A stretch of 64,000 bases of DNA from Rhyacophila brunnea (GCA_022495005.1 JAGYXB010000825.1:2232001-2296000); one strand, 5' to 3'; positions 24,001 to 33,791 are shown, numbered from the stretch's first letter. The notes: generated from the letters alone by a model not told the origin. Made by a program: numbers and translations.

Positions 24001-25354
24001 ATTGTAGTTCTTGAAACGGCCACGCTTCACGTTATACTTGCCGCAGTTTAAATACTCAGTGTTGTGTGGAAATATGAATTTAAAAAATTAATCTTCATGT
24101 TTTTTAAATTACTGATGCATAATGTTGTTGGTCACAATATTCACATCAATGAGTATTTATGATATTTTTTTAGCCTTTGATAATTATGACAACTGAAGGT
24201 GGAATTTACTATCATTATTGATATTATTGTACCAAGTAAATGCTGACTGAAATCTAGCTAGCCTTCCTTTCTGGATGGCAAGAGGGGTGTTGGTTGAAAG
24301 GAACAAGGAGCCTGAGGAAGTAGGCCTAACCGCATAAGCAGCGGATATACCCGATGTGCTTATAACATGCATAAGTGAGGATTAAATCCCTCTCCTTTAG
24401 GTATTCCATCGATAACCAAACTGCTGAGCATGTTGTTGAGTCTTGTGTCCTGTTGCTTTCCCTGGACAACTCTCTGTTATGGATCAAGCCAATAAAAACG
24501 CGTTATCATGGATCGACACTTTACCGGTGACCGACAGTACCTATGATTTTGTGTGTGTGTGTTTTTTTTTTTGAATTATTAATAACCATGTCCTTGCTTT
24601 TTCGTACAAGGTGGTTGTTAGTAATTTTGAACAATCACAAGCAGCCAGGCTTTGAGAAAAACATATAAATAGTATGTCCTCACCGGCAATCGAATCCAGA
24701 ACTCTCAGGTGGAAGGCCAGCGCCTTGCGCACTGCACCACGAGAGCCACCTATGATTATGTGTTACTGTGACAATGCTTTGTTAATGTGTATCAAGATTC
24801 CGTTGCTAACATCCTGCCATTTTACGAGTGAATGAATGATATCTTAATTACTAAAACTCTTTTTTTATTATTATTAGATTCACAAAGCGATTGAGGAGTT
24901 GATCGAAGAGCACCAACGTATTCCGGGAAGTATAACAAGAGCTCTCATTGAACGCGTTTACCGTGTTCCGAAAAATAAGAAACTTATACTGAAGACAGAA
25001 GAAGCTCAAAGCGTGACTGAAGATGAAAAAGTGCCAGTTGATCGAGACACATTACCAGTTATATTAGAAGAAAATAATGTTACCGAGGAAAAAATTGTTA
25101 ATGATAATGACTGTGTGGTTCCGGAAGAATTGGAAGGCAAAGAATCGGAGAATTTAGTTTCAATGAGTAACGGTGTCGATCATTCGGTTGCTAGGAAACG
25201 AAATTTAGTCAAATCGATTGACTCTGAATTAGGCGTTAATGAGAATATTTCAAATTCACCGGATGATAAGTTAGTGCTGAAGGAAAGTAAAAGTTTGAAT
25301 TGTTTAAACAGCGTAAAAGATAACAGTTCTGTTTTGAAGAACTGTAATAATTGA
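8670..25354 (+). CDS. TMEM68: TMEM68-like glycerolipid acyltransferase, complete spliced gene (6 exons, 498 aa)
   Basis: Six exons (8670-9031, 19647-19738, 20742-20909, 21808-22001, 22820-23023, 24878-25354) join in frame with GT-AG introns to give 498 residues. TMEM68 proteins are ER-membrane acyltransferases of the LPLAT/DGAT2-related group, linked in mammals to DGAT-independent triacylglycerol synthesis. Seen here: hydrophobic membrane segments at about residues 65-117; the acyltransferase motif I, YYHGALPIDMYYF, with H173 and D179; AISPGGVYEA at about 237-246; RRGFAKVA; PIVPLFTMNVREAF opening exon 5; and IYGGFPVKL with HQRIPGSITRALIERV. Order and spacing match vertebrate TMEM68. The start at 8670 has a good context (ACCATTATGG) and precedes the conserved part. 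The family is usually about 320-330 residues; this one carries an acidic Ser/Asn/Glu-rich tail from about residue 372, probably disordered. Gene identity is strong; the exact 5' untranslated region is not visible. Confidence 0.9.
9534..9768. mobile_element. hAT-like MITE, family 2
   Basis: Ends CAGGGCTTCGAACCG and CGGTTCGATGCCCTG are inverted repeats. An exact 8-bp duplication CATCTAAC flanks the 235-bp element (9526-9533 and 9769-9776). The interior is rich in ACCGAA/TTCGGT words. Confidence 0.88.
9890..10075. mobile_element. Possible hAT end fragment
   Basis: Contains TGAGCCCCCCTGGGGGTCGC and GGTTTGGAAACCC, a word pattern common at the ends of insect hAT elements. No matching second end or duplication was found. 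Confidence 0.25.
10349..10883. mobile_element. hAT-like MITE, family 1, copy 2
   Basis: A cleaner copy of the family: long inverted repeats (over 150 bp each) begin CAGTGGCGAAGGATGGAGG and end CCACCCTTCGCCACTG. Flanks CTATATAT (10341-10348) and CTATGTAT (10884-10891) are an 8-bp duplication with one change. Confidence 0.85.
11229..11539. mobile_element. Long-palindrome element, family P, copy 1
   Basis: Ends CAGTGGGTCTATTCTAT and ATAGAATAGACCCACTG. Between them, 11274-11486 is a nearly perfect palindrome with arms of about 98 bases and a short loop. Two further units of the family lie at 54113-54640. Confidence 0.85.
11773..12101. repeat. Possible small TIR element
   Basis: GGACAAAAACCCCTCG (11773-11788) and CGAGGGGTAATTGTCC (12086-12101) are inverted repeats with three mismatches in 16. 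No clear duplication. Confidence 0.35.
12102..14029. other. TMEM68-like intron 1 filler
   Basis: AT-rich; only a SINE fragment near 12690 is recognised. CGCGATCGAC occurs twice (13500 and 13873), hinting at a decayed element. Confidence 0.5.
12690..12830 (-). mobile_element. Diverged SINE fragment (family S)
   Basis: Shares the word order GATGTTGGCCATTCGCTCAA-CCTATTAG with the SINE copies at 35893, 43767 and 51490. The tRNA-like head is missing. Confidence 0.4.
14030..14165. mobile_element. Half copy of the TTAGG-containing foldback (family T)
   Basis: ATTTTGAAAATAGCCGATAT, CTGGATTATTT and TTAGGTTAGGTTAGG match the left arm of the element at 53815-54011. The right arm is absent. Confidence 0.6.
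14530..14623. repeat. Small 94-bp inverted-repeat element
   Basis: GCTTACGGGCC (14530-14540) and GGCCCGTAAGC (14613-14623) are perfect inverted 11-mers bracketing AT-rich sequence. Likely a mini-MITE. Confidence 0.5.
14890..15130 (-). pseudogene. Relic of a LINE ORF2 3' end
   Basis: The minus strand reads NNQRGRKRKDKDRPKISWLD, then GITNDCRIIWVTNWNF, a stop, and GQDMTIIVGENQDS. This resembles the Arg-rich RPxxxWLDxI...D...W ending of many insect LINE polyproteins. One stop and weak flanks show it is dead. The clade is not assigned. Confidence 0.45.
15674..15740 (+). other. tRNA-like SINE head or tRNA pseudogene
   Basis: A-box TGGCGTAATGG (15674-15684) and B-box GGTTCGAATCC (15717-15727) are correctly spaced for RNA polymerase III. 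No pairing acceptor stem is visible, so this is not a functional tRNA gene. Confidence 0.5.
16512..17703. mobile_element. hAT-like MITE, family 1, copy 3 (carrying a LINE)
   Basis: Ends CAGCAGCGAAGGGTGGAGG and CCTCCACCCGTCGCCACTA are flanked by the exact 8-bp duplication CGATATAT (16504-16511 and 17704-17711). The middle is interrupted by the RTE LINE fragment at 16851-17478. Confidence 0.88.
16851..17478 (-). pseudogene. 3' fragment of a second RTE-type LINE, nested in a hAT-like element
   Basis: Minus-strand frames read NLETVDEFVYLGSTISGKGG, then YGVESWTLKARERKAIDAFE, MWCWRRMLRIS, RASARWSDQVKEL and AEDRERWKVLV, the C-terminal end of an RTE-like reverse transcriptase ORF. At least two frameshifts (near 17270 and near 17050) break it. 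Homology to the flanking MITE resumes on both sides, so the LINE inserted into the MITE. Confidence 0.85.
17886..17996. repeat. Hairpin with 41-43-bp arms
   Basis: Arms 17886-17928 and 17956-17996 are inverted copies (about 37 bases pair) around a 27-base loop. It is intronic. It could be a MITE core. Confidence 0.6.
18436..19404 (-). pseudogene. RTE-type LINE reverse transcriptase fragment, split by a TIR element
   Basis: On the minus strand from 19404, the frame reads SKGVRQGDSISPKLF, then RFVDDIVIF (the catalytic DD box), GLKINVTKMKVMFN, IYLGQVSING and RRVMLGWSAFGSLNNVFKSD. The frame is interrupted at 18955-18549 by an inverted-repeat element and resumes on its other side as SDLPLCLKRKVFKQCVLPVI. 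This is the palm and thumb part of an RTE-clade LINE. Both ends are truncated, and a stop follows at about 18430. Confidence 0.85.
18549..18955. mobile_element. TIR element inserted in the RTE LINE
   Basis: Inverted repeats at 18553-18583 and 18920-18949 (core CCGGACAA-TGGACGCC) bound 407 bp of AT-rich filler. Direct repeats CACAGTGGAAGG lie at 18537-18548 and 18956-18967, which is the LINE coding sequence duplicated on insertion. The superfamily is not assigned. Confidence 0.7.
19647..19738 (+). CDS. TMEM68: TMEM68-like exon 2
   Basis: A 92-base exon after a TTTCAG acceptor, ending at CACG|GTAAAT. It codes RHQLVTNSADWWHRSRKAVG and then AVWDAHGWLWHG, the short conserved stretch before the catalytic domain. 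The last codon is split (G152) and completed by exon 3. Confidence 0.88.
20742..20909 (+). CDS. TMEM68: TMEM68-like exon 3 (catalytic His/Asp motif)
   Basis: A 168-base exon after TTATTTCAG with donor CCGG|GTAAGA. It carries GYEISGWENIPKDSPVLF, then IYYHGALPIDMYYFMAKVYL and the VADRLLFKIPG segment. H173 and D179 correspond to the catalytic His and Asp of the acyltransferase motif. Confidence 0.92.
21474..21535 (+). other. tRNA-like SINE head
   Basis: A-box TAGCATAGTGG (21474-21484) and B-box GGTTCGATTC (21519-21528) are separated by a tRNA-like interval, followed by T-rich sequence. Probably a SINE relic in TMEM68-like intron 3. Confidence 0.45.
21808..22001 (+). CDS. TMEM68: TMEM68-like exon 4 (SPGG motif)
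   Basis: A 194-base exon from TTTTGTCAG to AAAGTG|GTGAGA. It codes WAIVMEGFHVIPGTVQQCVS, then ILREGNMLAISPGGVYEAQF and RRGFAKVALEAKV. SPGG is the substrate-binding glycine motif of this acyltransferase group. It ends in phase 0. Confidence 0.92.
22067..22209. mobile_element. Short TIR element in intron 4
   Basis: GGGGCCTATGCATAGTCA at the left and TGACTATGCATAGGGCCC at the right are inverted repeats bounding about 140 bp. A related end (TATGCATTAGGCCCTAA) sits at 26461-26475. Confidence 0.65.
22820..23023 (+). CDS. TMEM68: TMEM68-like exon 5
   Basis: A 204-base phase-0 exon from CACTTTCAG to GATAAG|GTAATA. It codes PIVPLFTMNVREAFRTVG and, later, APIYGGFPVKLVTHVGKPIP, both of which match the C-terminal half of the family's catalytic domain. 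Confidence 0.92.
23505..23741. mobile_element. hAT-like MITE, family 3
   Basis: Ends CAGGGCTCGAAATGGAA and TTCCATTTCGAGCGCTG, 237 bp, with the exact 8-bp duplication TCTACCTG on both sides (23497-23504 and 23742-23749). Lies in TMEM68-like intron 5. Confidence 0.9.
24549..24747 (-). mobile_element. tRNA-derived SINE with poly(A) tail
   Basis: Read on the minus strand: head GGCTCTCGTGGTGCAGTG, B-box GGATTCGATTGCC, a body of about 100 bases, then poly(A) with an ACACAC tail. The exact 10-bp duplication ACCTATGATT flanks it (24539-24548 and 24748-24757), showing insertion by retrotransposition. Confidence 0.85.
24878..25354 (+). CDS. TMEM68: TMEM68-like exon 6 (end of domain and acidic tail)
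   Basis: Acceptor TTATTATTAG, then IHKAIEELIEEHQRIPGS and ITRALIERV, which close the conserved domain. About 120 further residues follow, rich in Glu, Asp, Ser and Asn, with a stop at 25352-25354. The tail has no recognisable domain and no counterpart in vertebrate TMEM68. Confidence 0.9.
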   Translation: MHKAIEELIEEHQRIPGSITRALIERVYRVPKNKKLILKTEEAQSVTEDEKVPVDRDTLPVILEENNVTEEKIVNDNDCVVPEELEGKESENLVSMSNGVDHSVARKRNLVKSIDSELGVNENISNSPDDKLVLKESKSLNCLNSVKDNSSVLKNCNN

Positions 25355-25502
25355 GGACTTTAAAAATATAGGAATCTGTGTTAATTTTCTATGTTATTCA
25401 ACTGCAAAAACATTTTATTTTAATGAATAGAGTGGAAAATAATATTATTGTCGTTGACACTATGTTATTAAGTGTTCAAAAATATTATTAGAGTTATAAA
25501 TA

Positions 25503-25508
25503 ATTAAA
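25503..25508 (+). terminator. Candidate poly(A) signal ATTAAA for the TMEM68-like gene
   Basis: ATTAAA lies about 150 bases after the stop codon and is followed within 10-30 bases by a TGTTGAATGTGATG and T-rich stretch of the kind that directs cleavage. An AATAAA at 25651-25656 is an alternative. Neither can be confirmed without transcript data. Confidence 0.35.
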
Positions 25509-25650
25509 TGTTGAATGTGATGTCTTTTTTTATTTTTAATTTGTTATGTAGAGTATTTGTATTAACAGAGAATCTTTTAATTCCTGTATGTGAAGTGCTG
25601 TACTGGGTGTTGTGGGATCGTGGTGGATTAAAAAGAAAATGTTACGGATA

Positions 25651-25656
25651 AATAAA
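25651..25656 (+). terminator. Alternative poly(A) signal AATAAA
   Basis: Canonical hexamer about 300 bases past the TMEM68-like stop codon. It competes with the ATTAAA at 25503. Confidence 0.3.
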
Positions 25657-28037
25657 TGTATTCCTATTGGATGCCATACATGGTTTTTTATATATTGTCT
25701 ATGGTGTGTGGTTCTCTTTTAAAATCAAATGTCAAAAACTCTATACAACTTACTATCTTGTACTCTATGAGTATATTGGGGTAAATTTGAATAGTAGAGA
25801 TGTGAAATGACAGCCTTTAATTCGAATGTCTTCTACTTTTTCAGTTTTATAATATAATTACGGTCACACTGCTGAATTTTAAAAACAGTCATTGTATTTT
25901 GTGCTATTTCATGAAACACATGTATGACAACACCATACTACTCCGGTATAGAAAATCTAAGGGCTTGATGTATAGAACATTCACAGATAAGCAAAACAGT
26001 GGTTACTATGGCAAAATCGTAAAATATGTAAATTACACAATAATGATATAAATGTAAACTTGGAATAATTATTTAATGGTTGCTTTATCAGAGGTTAATT
26101 GAATAAATGTACTCACTGCGGATAAAGTATTCCTAGCAAATTTTATCTATTATTGAAATGGCAAGACGGTCTAAGTGTTTGTTAATGTTATTTACAAAAT
26201 TCTCCATTGGTTAAAGACTTTATTACAAATTATTCATTAATTTTTAATTTGTGTTTGCGTTGATAATCGTTACTTACTTAATGCAATCTTGCTTTTCGAA
26301 ACTATTGTCGATTTCTGTTTATAAAATGTAATCTTTTCATAGCAGCTGTCACTTATGTTTCGCCGCCAGAGGTGGCGACTGTTAATACGTTAGTTTTTAT
26401 TTATCAGAAAATCATGTGATTGTCGCAAAAGCCTACTTATTTAAATAAGTAAGTACTACTATGCATTAGGCCCTAAGAGAGAAAACCAACAGCAGACATG
26501 TTGTGATTTTACCGTTATGTAGAATGATCTGCAATGATTATTAAACGGGACTTCTGCATCTCTGTCGTTGGGTAATTTCACAAATACGCAACTAGTGTAG
26601 CCGGTGATTTGTGGAAGCGGGAAAGATGCCGTGGTTAAATCTGTTCTGCTCCGCACAGTGTGGCCAGCCCTTAATATTTTATATGAGATTATAATGTTGT
26701 AAGTTTTCTTATTGGATGAAATAATTCTTGAAACCAACTACTTAAATGACTGCTTACTATGTATTATTATTATGTGTTGACATACAGTTACCGTTCAATA
26801 ATTTTGTTGAAAAATCAGTATATTTTTAAGAGTACATATGTACACATTTTGTTTTGTGGCGGTAATATAAACGGTGTTTTCTTTCTGCTGACTGCTTGCT
26901 TAATCAAATAGTGTGTAAATATTATGAAGAAAATGTGTAAACATCAATTGAATGACTGTATTATGCATTAAAATTATCATTATCAAGGGCAGTGCAACCT
27001 AATGTAGATCTTGAACGCCTACAGGAAATGTCTTCACTCCCTTCTGTCTGCCGCAAGATCCTTTCATTACTTTAGGACTAAGAGACACAGCACAGTTGTC
27101 ACATTGCTGTGGATACTTAGTTAGTTTGTCTATATCAGATGTGCATTGCATTGTCTATGCAAAAATTGATCTAGTCAATGCGGCAACTTACAGCATTGTG
27201 TATCTTACTCCTTAGTCATAGAAATGCTTTATATCTAAAGCCGCATTTGGACCAAGCGAGCAAATGTTTATTCTTCCCCCACTCCAGCGAAATTATCCAC
27301 TTTTTGTTGAGCTAGCATAAGAATTTCGCTGCAGTGGAGGAAGAACAAACATTCGCTCGCTTGGTCTAAATGCGGCTTTATATATGTACAGTTCAATCAT
27401 CGCAAGTCCAAATAAGTTAGTGAATCTGTCACAATTTTTAAAAATAAATTTATTTATTGTTTTGTTATTTTGAGTTATCTATAATTTTCAATGTAGAAAT
27501 TTATTTCTTCTGTGGTAAGAGTATTTATTAAATTAAAATATAATAAATGAAATAGAAATACTATCAATAAATTACTGTTATTAAAATTTTAAACATATCA
27601 ATTAGGTACTAACAATGAATGTCTTTTGCTGTTGTATAAATGAACAAACTTATTGTATGTGATTATTAATTTTATTAGATAGTTTCCATTGTTTATGATA
27701 TTGTCTATTGTCAGATTTCTCTGTCCGTGGGACCATGCTGTTTTGCTAATTTTTATTGGCCATCGCAACGAGATAGGTACAGCATGTTTATGTTATTCAA
27801 ATGCTTCGGTAACGCTTCTATATTATAGTCAGTTTTATATAATAGATTGCCAGTGCAAAAAAAAAATGTTTATCGTGTTCATTTTATTAAATAAAGACCT
27901 GTATAAATAGGTATATTTAAGTTATGCCCCTCGTAATTCATTCTTATCTCGCTGTACAAAAATTCTGCATTCGTCTCCCAAACACTGAATGGGAAGAGGG
28001 ATTATCATGATACCAGATAAATTTATGTTTATAGATA
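25657..28037. other. Convergent intergenic region, left part
   Basis: Past the TMEM68-like poly(A) candidates. Contains only the hairpin MITE at 27237-27380 and a TIR end at 26461. No gene recognised. Confidence 0.5.
27237..27380. mobile_element. Hairpin MITE with 55-bp arms
   Basis: Left arm from AAAGCCGCATTTGGACCAAG and right arm ending CTTGGTCTAAATGCGGCTTT pair over about 55 bases around a loop of about 30. It lies in the convergent intergenic region. Confidence 0.8.
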
Positions 28038-28045
28038 CACCAACA

Positions 28046-28778
28046 CAGGGCCGGATTTGAACTTGAAGGTGCCCTGGGCTAATACGTATTGGGAGCCCCA
28101 TTATAATATCATCACTGTACAGGCCAAGTAGCGTAACCCTCAATAATATCAAATTGTTCAGGAAGTGAAAAAAACTGTGGGCATTGGATTTACTTATTAT
28201 TTTATATATATTATTTTATTACAAATTGAGTGGCTTACTCTGTACGTACCCTGTGGCTCACGTTTAGAGAGGGTTACAGCATTTGGCTAGAATATTTTTT
28301 GTCAAGTTACAAATGGCTTAAAAAATAGTTTTGAATTAATTTGATATGAAATAATTTTTTGGGATTTATGATACTTGGCCAGTTCATGTAAGAGTATGCA
28401 ATAAGTCTATTACCATCAAAATGTCACTTTGGTGAAAAGTCAGGGTTACGGCAATAATTGGCCTGTACAGTGACGATATGTAATGGTAGTTTTATTAAGC
28501 TTGCTCATGTTACATATGTAGCGGAGCCCTCCCCCTCTATAATATATTTTATTCATTCACAAATTGTATGTTTTTTTTATCTGTGTGATGGTGCCGTCTG
28601 CATTGTAAATATTTTTTTTGTTGGCATATTTTTACTGCATTTGATTTGATAGATTGAAGTACCCCTTTCTACATTTGTCGAGCTTGCCGCGGAGGCTGCT
28701 GCTTCCTTTGCCATTGATTTTTTCAGTTTATTTTTCTGACTTCGGGGCCCCTTTAGCCATATGGTAAATCTGGCCCTG
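28046..28778. mobile_element. hAT-like element, family 4, with a nested hairpin element
   Basis: Ends CAGGGCCGGATTTGAAC and AAATCTGGCCCTG with the exact 8-bp duplication CACCAACA (28038-28045 and 28779-28786). An internal inverted pair at about 28106-28486 (CACTGTACAGGCCAA ends) looks like a second element inserted inside. Confidence 0.88.
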
Positions 28779-28799
28779 CACCAACATAAATTGTCCGTT

Positions 28800-28915
28800 G
28801 TTTGAATTTGGAACTAAGCTCATCATGGTATAAAATATACTGAATGATATGCCAAATGGTAGCATATGGCGCCCTTACTCAGCAGACATTTTATACTGGT
28901 AGATCTATAAAGTGA
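28800..28915. repeat. 115-bp dispersed repeat, copy 1
   Basis: GAACTAAGCTCATCA, TGAATGATATG and TTATACTGGTAG recur in the same order at 39477-39592, about 85 percent alike by eye. Confidence 0.75.
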
Positions 28916-30994
28916 TATAATATTCCACAGTATGCTAAATTTAAATTGAAGAAATCATTAGTATCTGCTTACAATCCATGTAACTTGTTCATTTTGTGAC
29001 TGTTTGGTGTGACAATCATACTTTTTTCTTTAATAGTTGTTGAGAGTAGACAATGAATATCTGTGTCTTTTGTCAATTTACGGTAAATGTATAAGAGGAA
29101 CTCAGAAACTTACTAACCTCTCACAAAATCAGTGACTTTGCACTAATTATCCATAATTTGACCAAAGCCCACAAACATATTAAATTTATAGGTTACTTGC
29201 ACAGTTATACTGGGACACATTGCACAAGTCTACTTTTAAACAGGTTATAATTAAATTCAATTGATTATAAATAAACATAATTTTATTAATGTTTTCTAAA
29301 CGTCTCATAATTGCCAGTCATATTCTGTATATTTTATTTAAAAATTGGTACCAAGATCATTATAATATATTATTAACTTTATTCATACTTAATATGTAAC
29401 CAAATTGAAAAAATAAAACTGGAGACTTAATTATAAATAGTCAGTATTGAATTTTGAGTCGAGTAGGATAATATGGTTTCTTATGTTTGGTAAATTATAA
29501 TTTTACTTAATTTTGCATATAAGCCGGAAATAGTTTTATGTGATGTCCCGCATTCATTTTATTATGCATCCATAATGGTGAAATTTTATGGCATTTACTT
29601 TTATCATTAATTAGTTAATTAATTTACCAATAATTACTAGTTATTATTAATGGTAGTTTTACAGTATATGGCAATTCAAATCTATTTTTTTTAATAATTC
29701 AAATAGAAAACGTAGACTTTAAGATGACGAATTGAATGTCATTAGTTTTAGATAAAATTCTAACTCAGTTATACTCCAACTTATGTTATCTGTAATTTAA
29801 ATATTAAATGAGCAACTCTAGTATTTCAATGTTCAAATGATAAGAAGCGAATTGACCTGCCTGCACTATAAAATTACCTTATTTTTAATGTGTCTGTTAT
29901 GACATGCTCTCCATTTTAAATATTACTTATAAATTAATATTAAGTGCAATATCCTGATTAATCTATTTTTATTATAATAATAAAAATGTTTACCTGTTTT
30001 TATTATATTTTATGAAGCCACTCATATGTTATTGTAAAATGGCCATATTTATTATGTGTATTCCAATTCTTTTACTGCATTTAAAATGTTTTTATTTGAT
30101 TTAAAAAAAAAAAACGTGAATATATTGTACAAAATCTTGTAAAAAATATAAAGATATTTTTAATATTCCAAATTTATTGTGAAAAAGCAATGAACTGTTA
30201 TGTATAGGGAAACCAATGTTACTAGAAATATAAATGATTTAAAATTACTTTTCGCTTATTTGTGTACAACACCATATTATCCTACATGAAAACCAAATTT
30301 AAGAATATGACTGTCTTTTCCTTCCCTTTTCACCACATACATATAGGCTCCAGACAGAGTATATCGATTCAGCATTGTGAAGTTATTCCACAAATGTCAG
30401 TTTTCCACCATCCTGTAGGTGAGAGAATGAATGAATAAATAATGGAGGATTCACACATCAATAATATACATACACAAGGCTTAAGTATGTTTGAATATTG
30501 AAAAAAGCTATGGGGGGGTCCATTTCGAAGAAAATATATAATTATAATTAATTATATAATTTTTAAGGCGGCGGGGTTGATAACATCTAAGCTGGTGCCG
30601 TATTTACCCCAACTTTGCTTATAGCTTCTCGTTGCTCTAACGGCAAACTCCTCCCATGCACTTTTCCCGCATACGTTCCCCATACCCAGACAGTCTACAC
30701 TTTGGGTATAGCTGTATACACCTAGCTTGTAGCTATACGTTCTCACCTGTGATTAATAGAGACCTGACGCATTCACTAATGGTAATGGAATCGATCGAAA
30801 ATGATCGTGTCTATTTCTGTCATCCATGCAATATTGTCATCATACCGATTTAGATTTGATATAAATGTAATAATAAGATACTTAGGATCCTTTAAAAAAT
30901 TTACTTTTATAAACAATAATAATTGTAAGTTTATCTTTGATTTATCCTCTCCTCCCGTTATGATGTTACATCATATATGGACAACGCCTTATAG
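28916..30994. other. Convergent intergenic region, middle part
   Basis: Very AT-rich (AATATT/TTATAA words). Nothing recognisable. Confidence 0.5.
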
Positions 30995-31500
30995 CAGGCC
31001 TGGGCCACATTAGAATAAAATGAACGATGGGCCACAAGTAAAATACTATTTTTAGACATACATTATTTATTATCATAAAAAAGGAATTTCATCATAAAGA
31101 AATAAATGATTCTCTCATAGCCAACAATTTAATGAGAAGAATATAACTGTTTTACAATTTTTTTTGATTTCAGGTGTTAGTTGTGTAGTGGAGATTCTTA
31201 AAGCTGCTGCATCGATGCTTGATCGTAGAGTTTTTATTGATATTCATGATTGAAAATGTTTGTTCTCATATTATGTAGGTTGATCCAAAAATAACCAACA
31301 TTTTTCGAGCAGAATCTTGAAGTTGTTCGAATTTATCCGAATTAAGTGTTGTAAAATTTGCAGATTTCTTTTCGACCGTGCAATTTATGTATATTCAAAA
31401 TTTATTTTTAAAAAGGCGTTAGAGGTTAGAATGTATAAAAAGGGAAACTTTTTTTCAGAAATACAATTAAAGCTCGCGGGCCGTAGTTTACCCAGGCCTG
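30995..31500. mobile_element. hAT-like element, family 5
   Basis: Starts CAGGCCTGGGCCAC and ends TTTACCCAGGCCTG. Flanks CCTTATAG and GCTTATAG are a probable 8-bp duplication with one change, although the right boundary is uncertain by two bases. No coding capacity is recognised. Confidence 0.65.
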
Positions 31501-31716
31501 CGGCTTATAGGTAATGAATTGGGATGTTCAAGGAATAATATAACTCGTAGGTAGTTAAAATTCAACTATATTTTTCTCTAGTGATAGGTACATGATTTTT
31601 ATAAAATATTATTATAACAAAAATCAATTCAATTTTATTTAGACCGTCTTCAACCATTCAATTTTCATCAAATTTTTGACAGTTTTCAGTGAATAACAGA
31701 TATAAAAAGTCAAATA

Positions 31717-32308
31717 CAGTTAAACTTGGTTATTACGATCACGGAAATAGTGAGATCTTGGGTGTAATGAGGAAACATTTGTTGACATTTTAGTTTATGA
31801 TTCTCTCCATACATTTATTCACTTTTATAACGAGCTACTTCTCGGGAATACCAAGCAAAACTTTTAATGTGTCGATCGTTTAAAAACAACATTTTCGACC
31901 CAAAGCAATAAAATCCGACCGGGGAGTTAACTAGACCGATGCCGCCCGGATCGGATTACGTTTATGATAAGTGTCTAAGTACCTAAATGGTGTTTTCGCC
32001 AACAACACTGAAAAAGTAGTATCCACGCATATGGTTGAAATTGCATGTAAAAAATCCAAGCTTTGTGAAGTCAGTAGATACCTACCAGCGCCGGCGGCTC
32101 AGCACTTTATTACAACAAACAACTTCTTTTATAGTTTATAAATGCCATGCTTGTTTCGGGAAATTTTTACGATGGTTTTCAGATTTTTTATCTTCTATGC
32201 TTAAATAGAACGTGGCGTGAAAAATGTTATACAATGATATAACGAGTAATGCTTATAACGAGCAAATTCAGTTGGTCCCATCTTCCTCGTAATAACCAAG
32301 TTCGACTG
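31717..32308. mobile_element. pogo/Tigger-like MITE 1
   Basis: Ends CAGTTAAACTTGGTTATTAC and its near complement GTAATAACCAAGTTCGACTG, flanked by TA on both sides (31715-31716, 32309-32310). CAGT ends with a TA duplication are typical of pogo and Tigger elements. Confidence 0.8.
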
Positions 32309-32310
32309 TA

Positions 32311-33791
32311 GTTAAAAGAATAGTTTAAAAAATAAGCCTATCTTATTAATTTGTTATATACTCTCAGTCATTCTTGTAAATTTTGTAGCGATGAAGGCTT
32401 TACGAAATCTATTTAAATTTAATATTATAGAGTCTTTTCATCACACCCACTTATGCTAAAATGCTAATGGAAGAATATATTTATTTACTAATGTAATAAA
32501 AAACAAACAATTATAGGTGAAAAAACATAACCTCTTTGGCAAATGTAGGTTTCATCGATTTCACAAATCTTTTGATATAGAAATATATTTTTTAATTTAT
32601 TAGTTTAAGTCACACAAGAATTCTGTAATATTCCAGAGTGTTGCATAACACAATGCATCTGTAAGTACAACATACCGTTAGTAAACAGTAGACGTTTAAT
32701 CTGGATCGCAATTGAGTCAGTTTAATCCACGATTGCGATACAGATTGAACATATAATGCCTGCCTATGATTGATGTAAGTTCATCCAATATGAATTTATA
32801 ATGAGAATTAATATTCTAATCTTAACAATTTATTGTGTATATAGTTGTCTATTTATAACATGTCACCATAACATTAGAAACACAATATCATCACGTACCG
32901 TCAGAACATTCAATACCTAATAAAAACTAATAACCTACAAAAACATTGTGTCAATAACTTGTCTTTTGTAACTTTCGAAACTACTAAAATCAAACATAAT
33001 AGAAATGTGTAAATTGATTTTGTGGTGTGGCATGATACACGTGAGGTATCCTTAGTCTCGTTATGATACAGTGGCAGATTTTGCTGACATTCGTTTTCAG
33101 CATAAAATGTGCTACGTGATGGGAGCATGTCTGATAACATATAAAATACCAAGTAAACAAACATTGCACACATTTTGCTCGTGGTGCGAGCTTACCGTGA
33201 TGTGATGGTAGTGTGTTTCTAGCATGACTAATATTTGTGAAGCATTGAATTTATTATCAAAGATAGCAACCATTTTATGAAAAAGACAATCTAAAATGGT
33301 GATTGACATTTTGTATTAAAAAAACAATTAAAGACCCACGAAACCTAATAGGTGGATTCAAAAGTTCATTTGATATTAAAGTTGTGCCATTTTATATTAA
33401 CAATTATTTCTAAATTTTATATTAGAGTTTGTTGAAACTTTGTACTTTTACATAAAAATCGTTTTAGCGATCCGGTTTTTGCCTTTTGATATTTCAGGCT
33501 TTGTATACTTATCTATGGTAAGTACGTATATAATTAACATCAAATAAAAGCATGCTATTGTTTATGTATGCCCTGTATTCATCTCACACATGAAAGTGGC
33601 GTGACTGTACTGGGCAGGCCATATCTCAAGGATGGAAGACACGCGACAATCTCTCTTCAATATAACTGAGGGAAAATTTATTTCTATTGATTTGATAGAA
33701 TTAATTTTCTAAATTTTATGTTGGCTTCTTGTAAAACACAGCCATATTGCATTTCAAGGGTGACAATAAATGAATTCAATGCTTTTTCATA
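32311..33791. other. Convergent intergenic region, right part
   Basis: No gene recognised. A minus-strand AATAAA (33677-33682) could serve the MED25-like transcript, about 590 bases past its stop. Confidence 0.4.
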
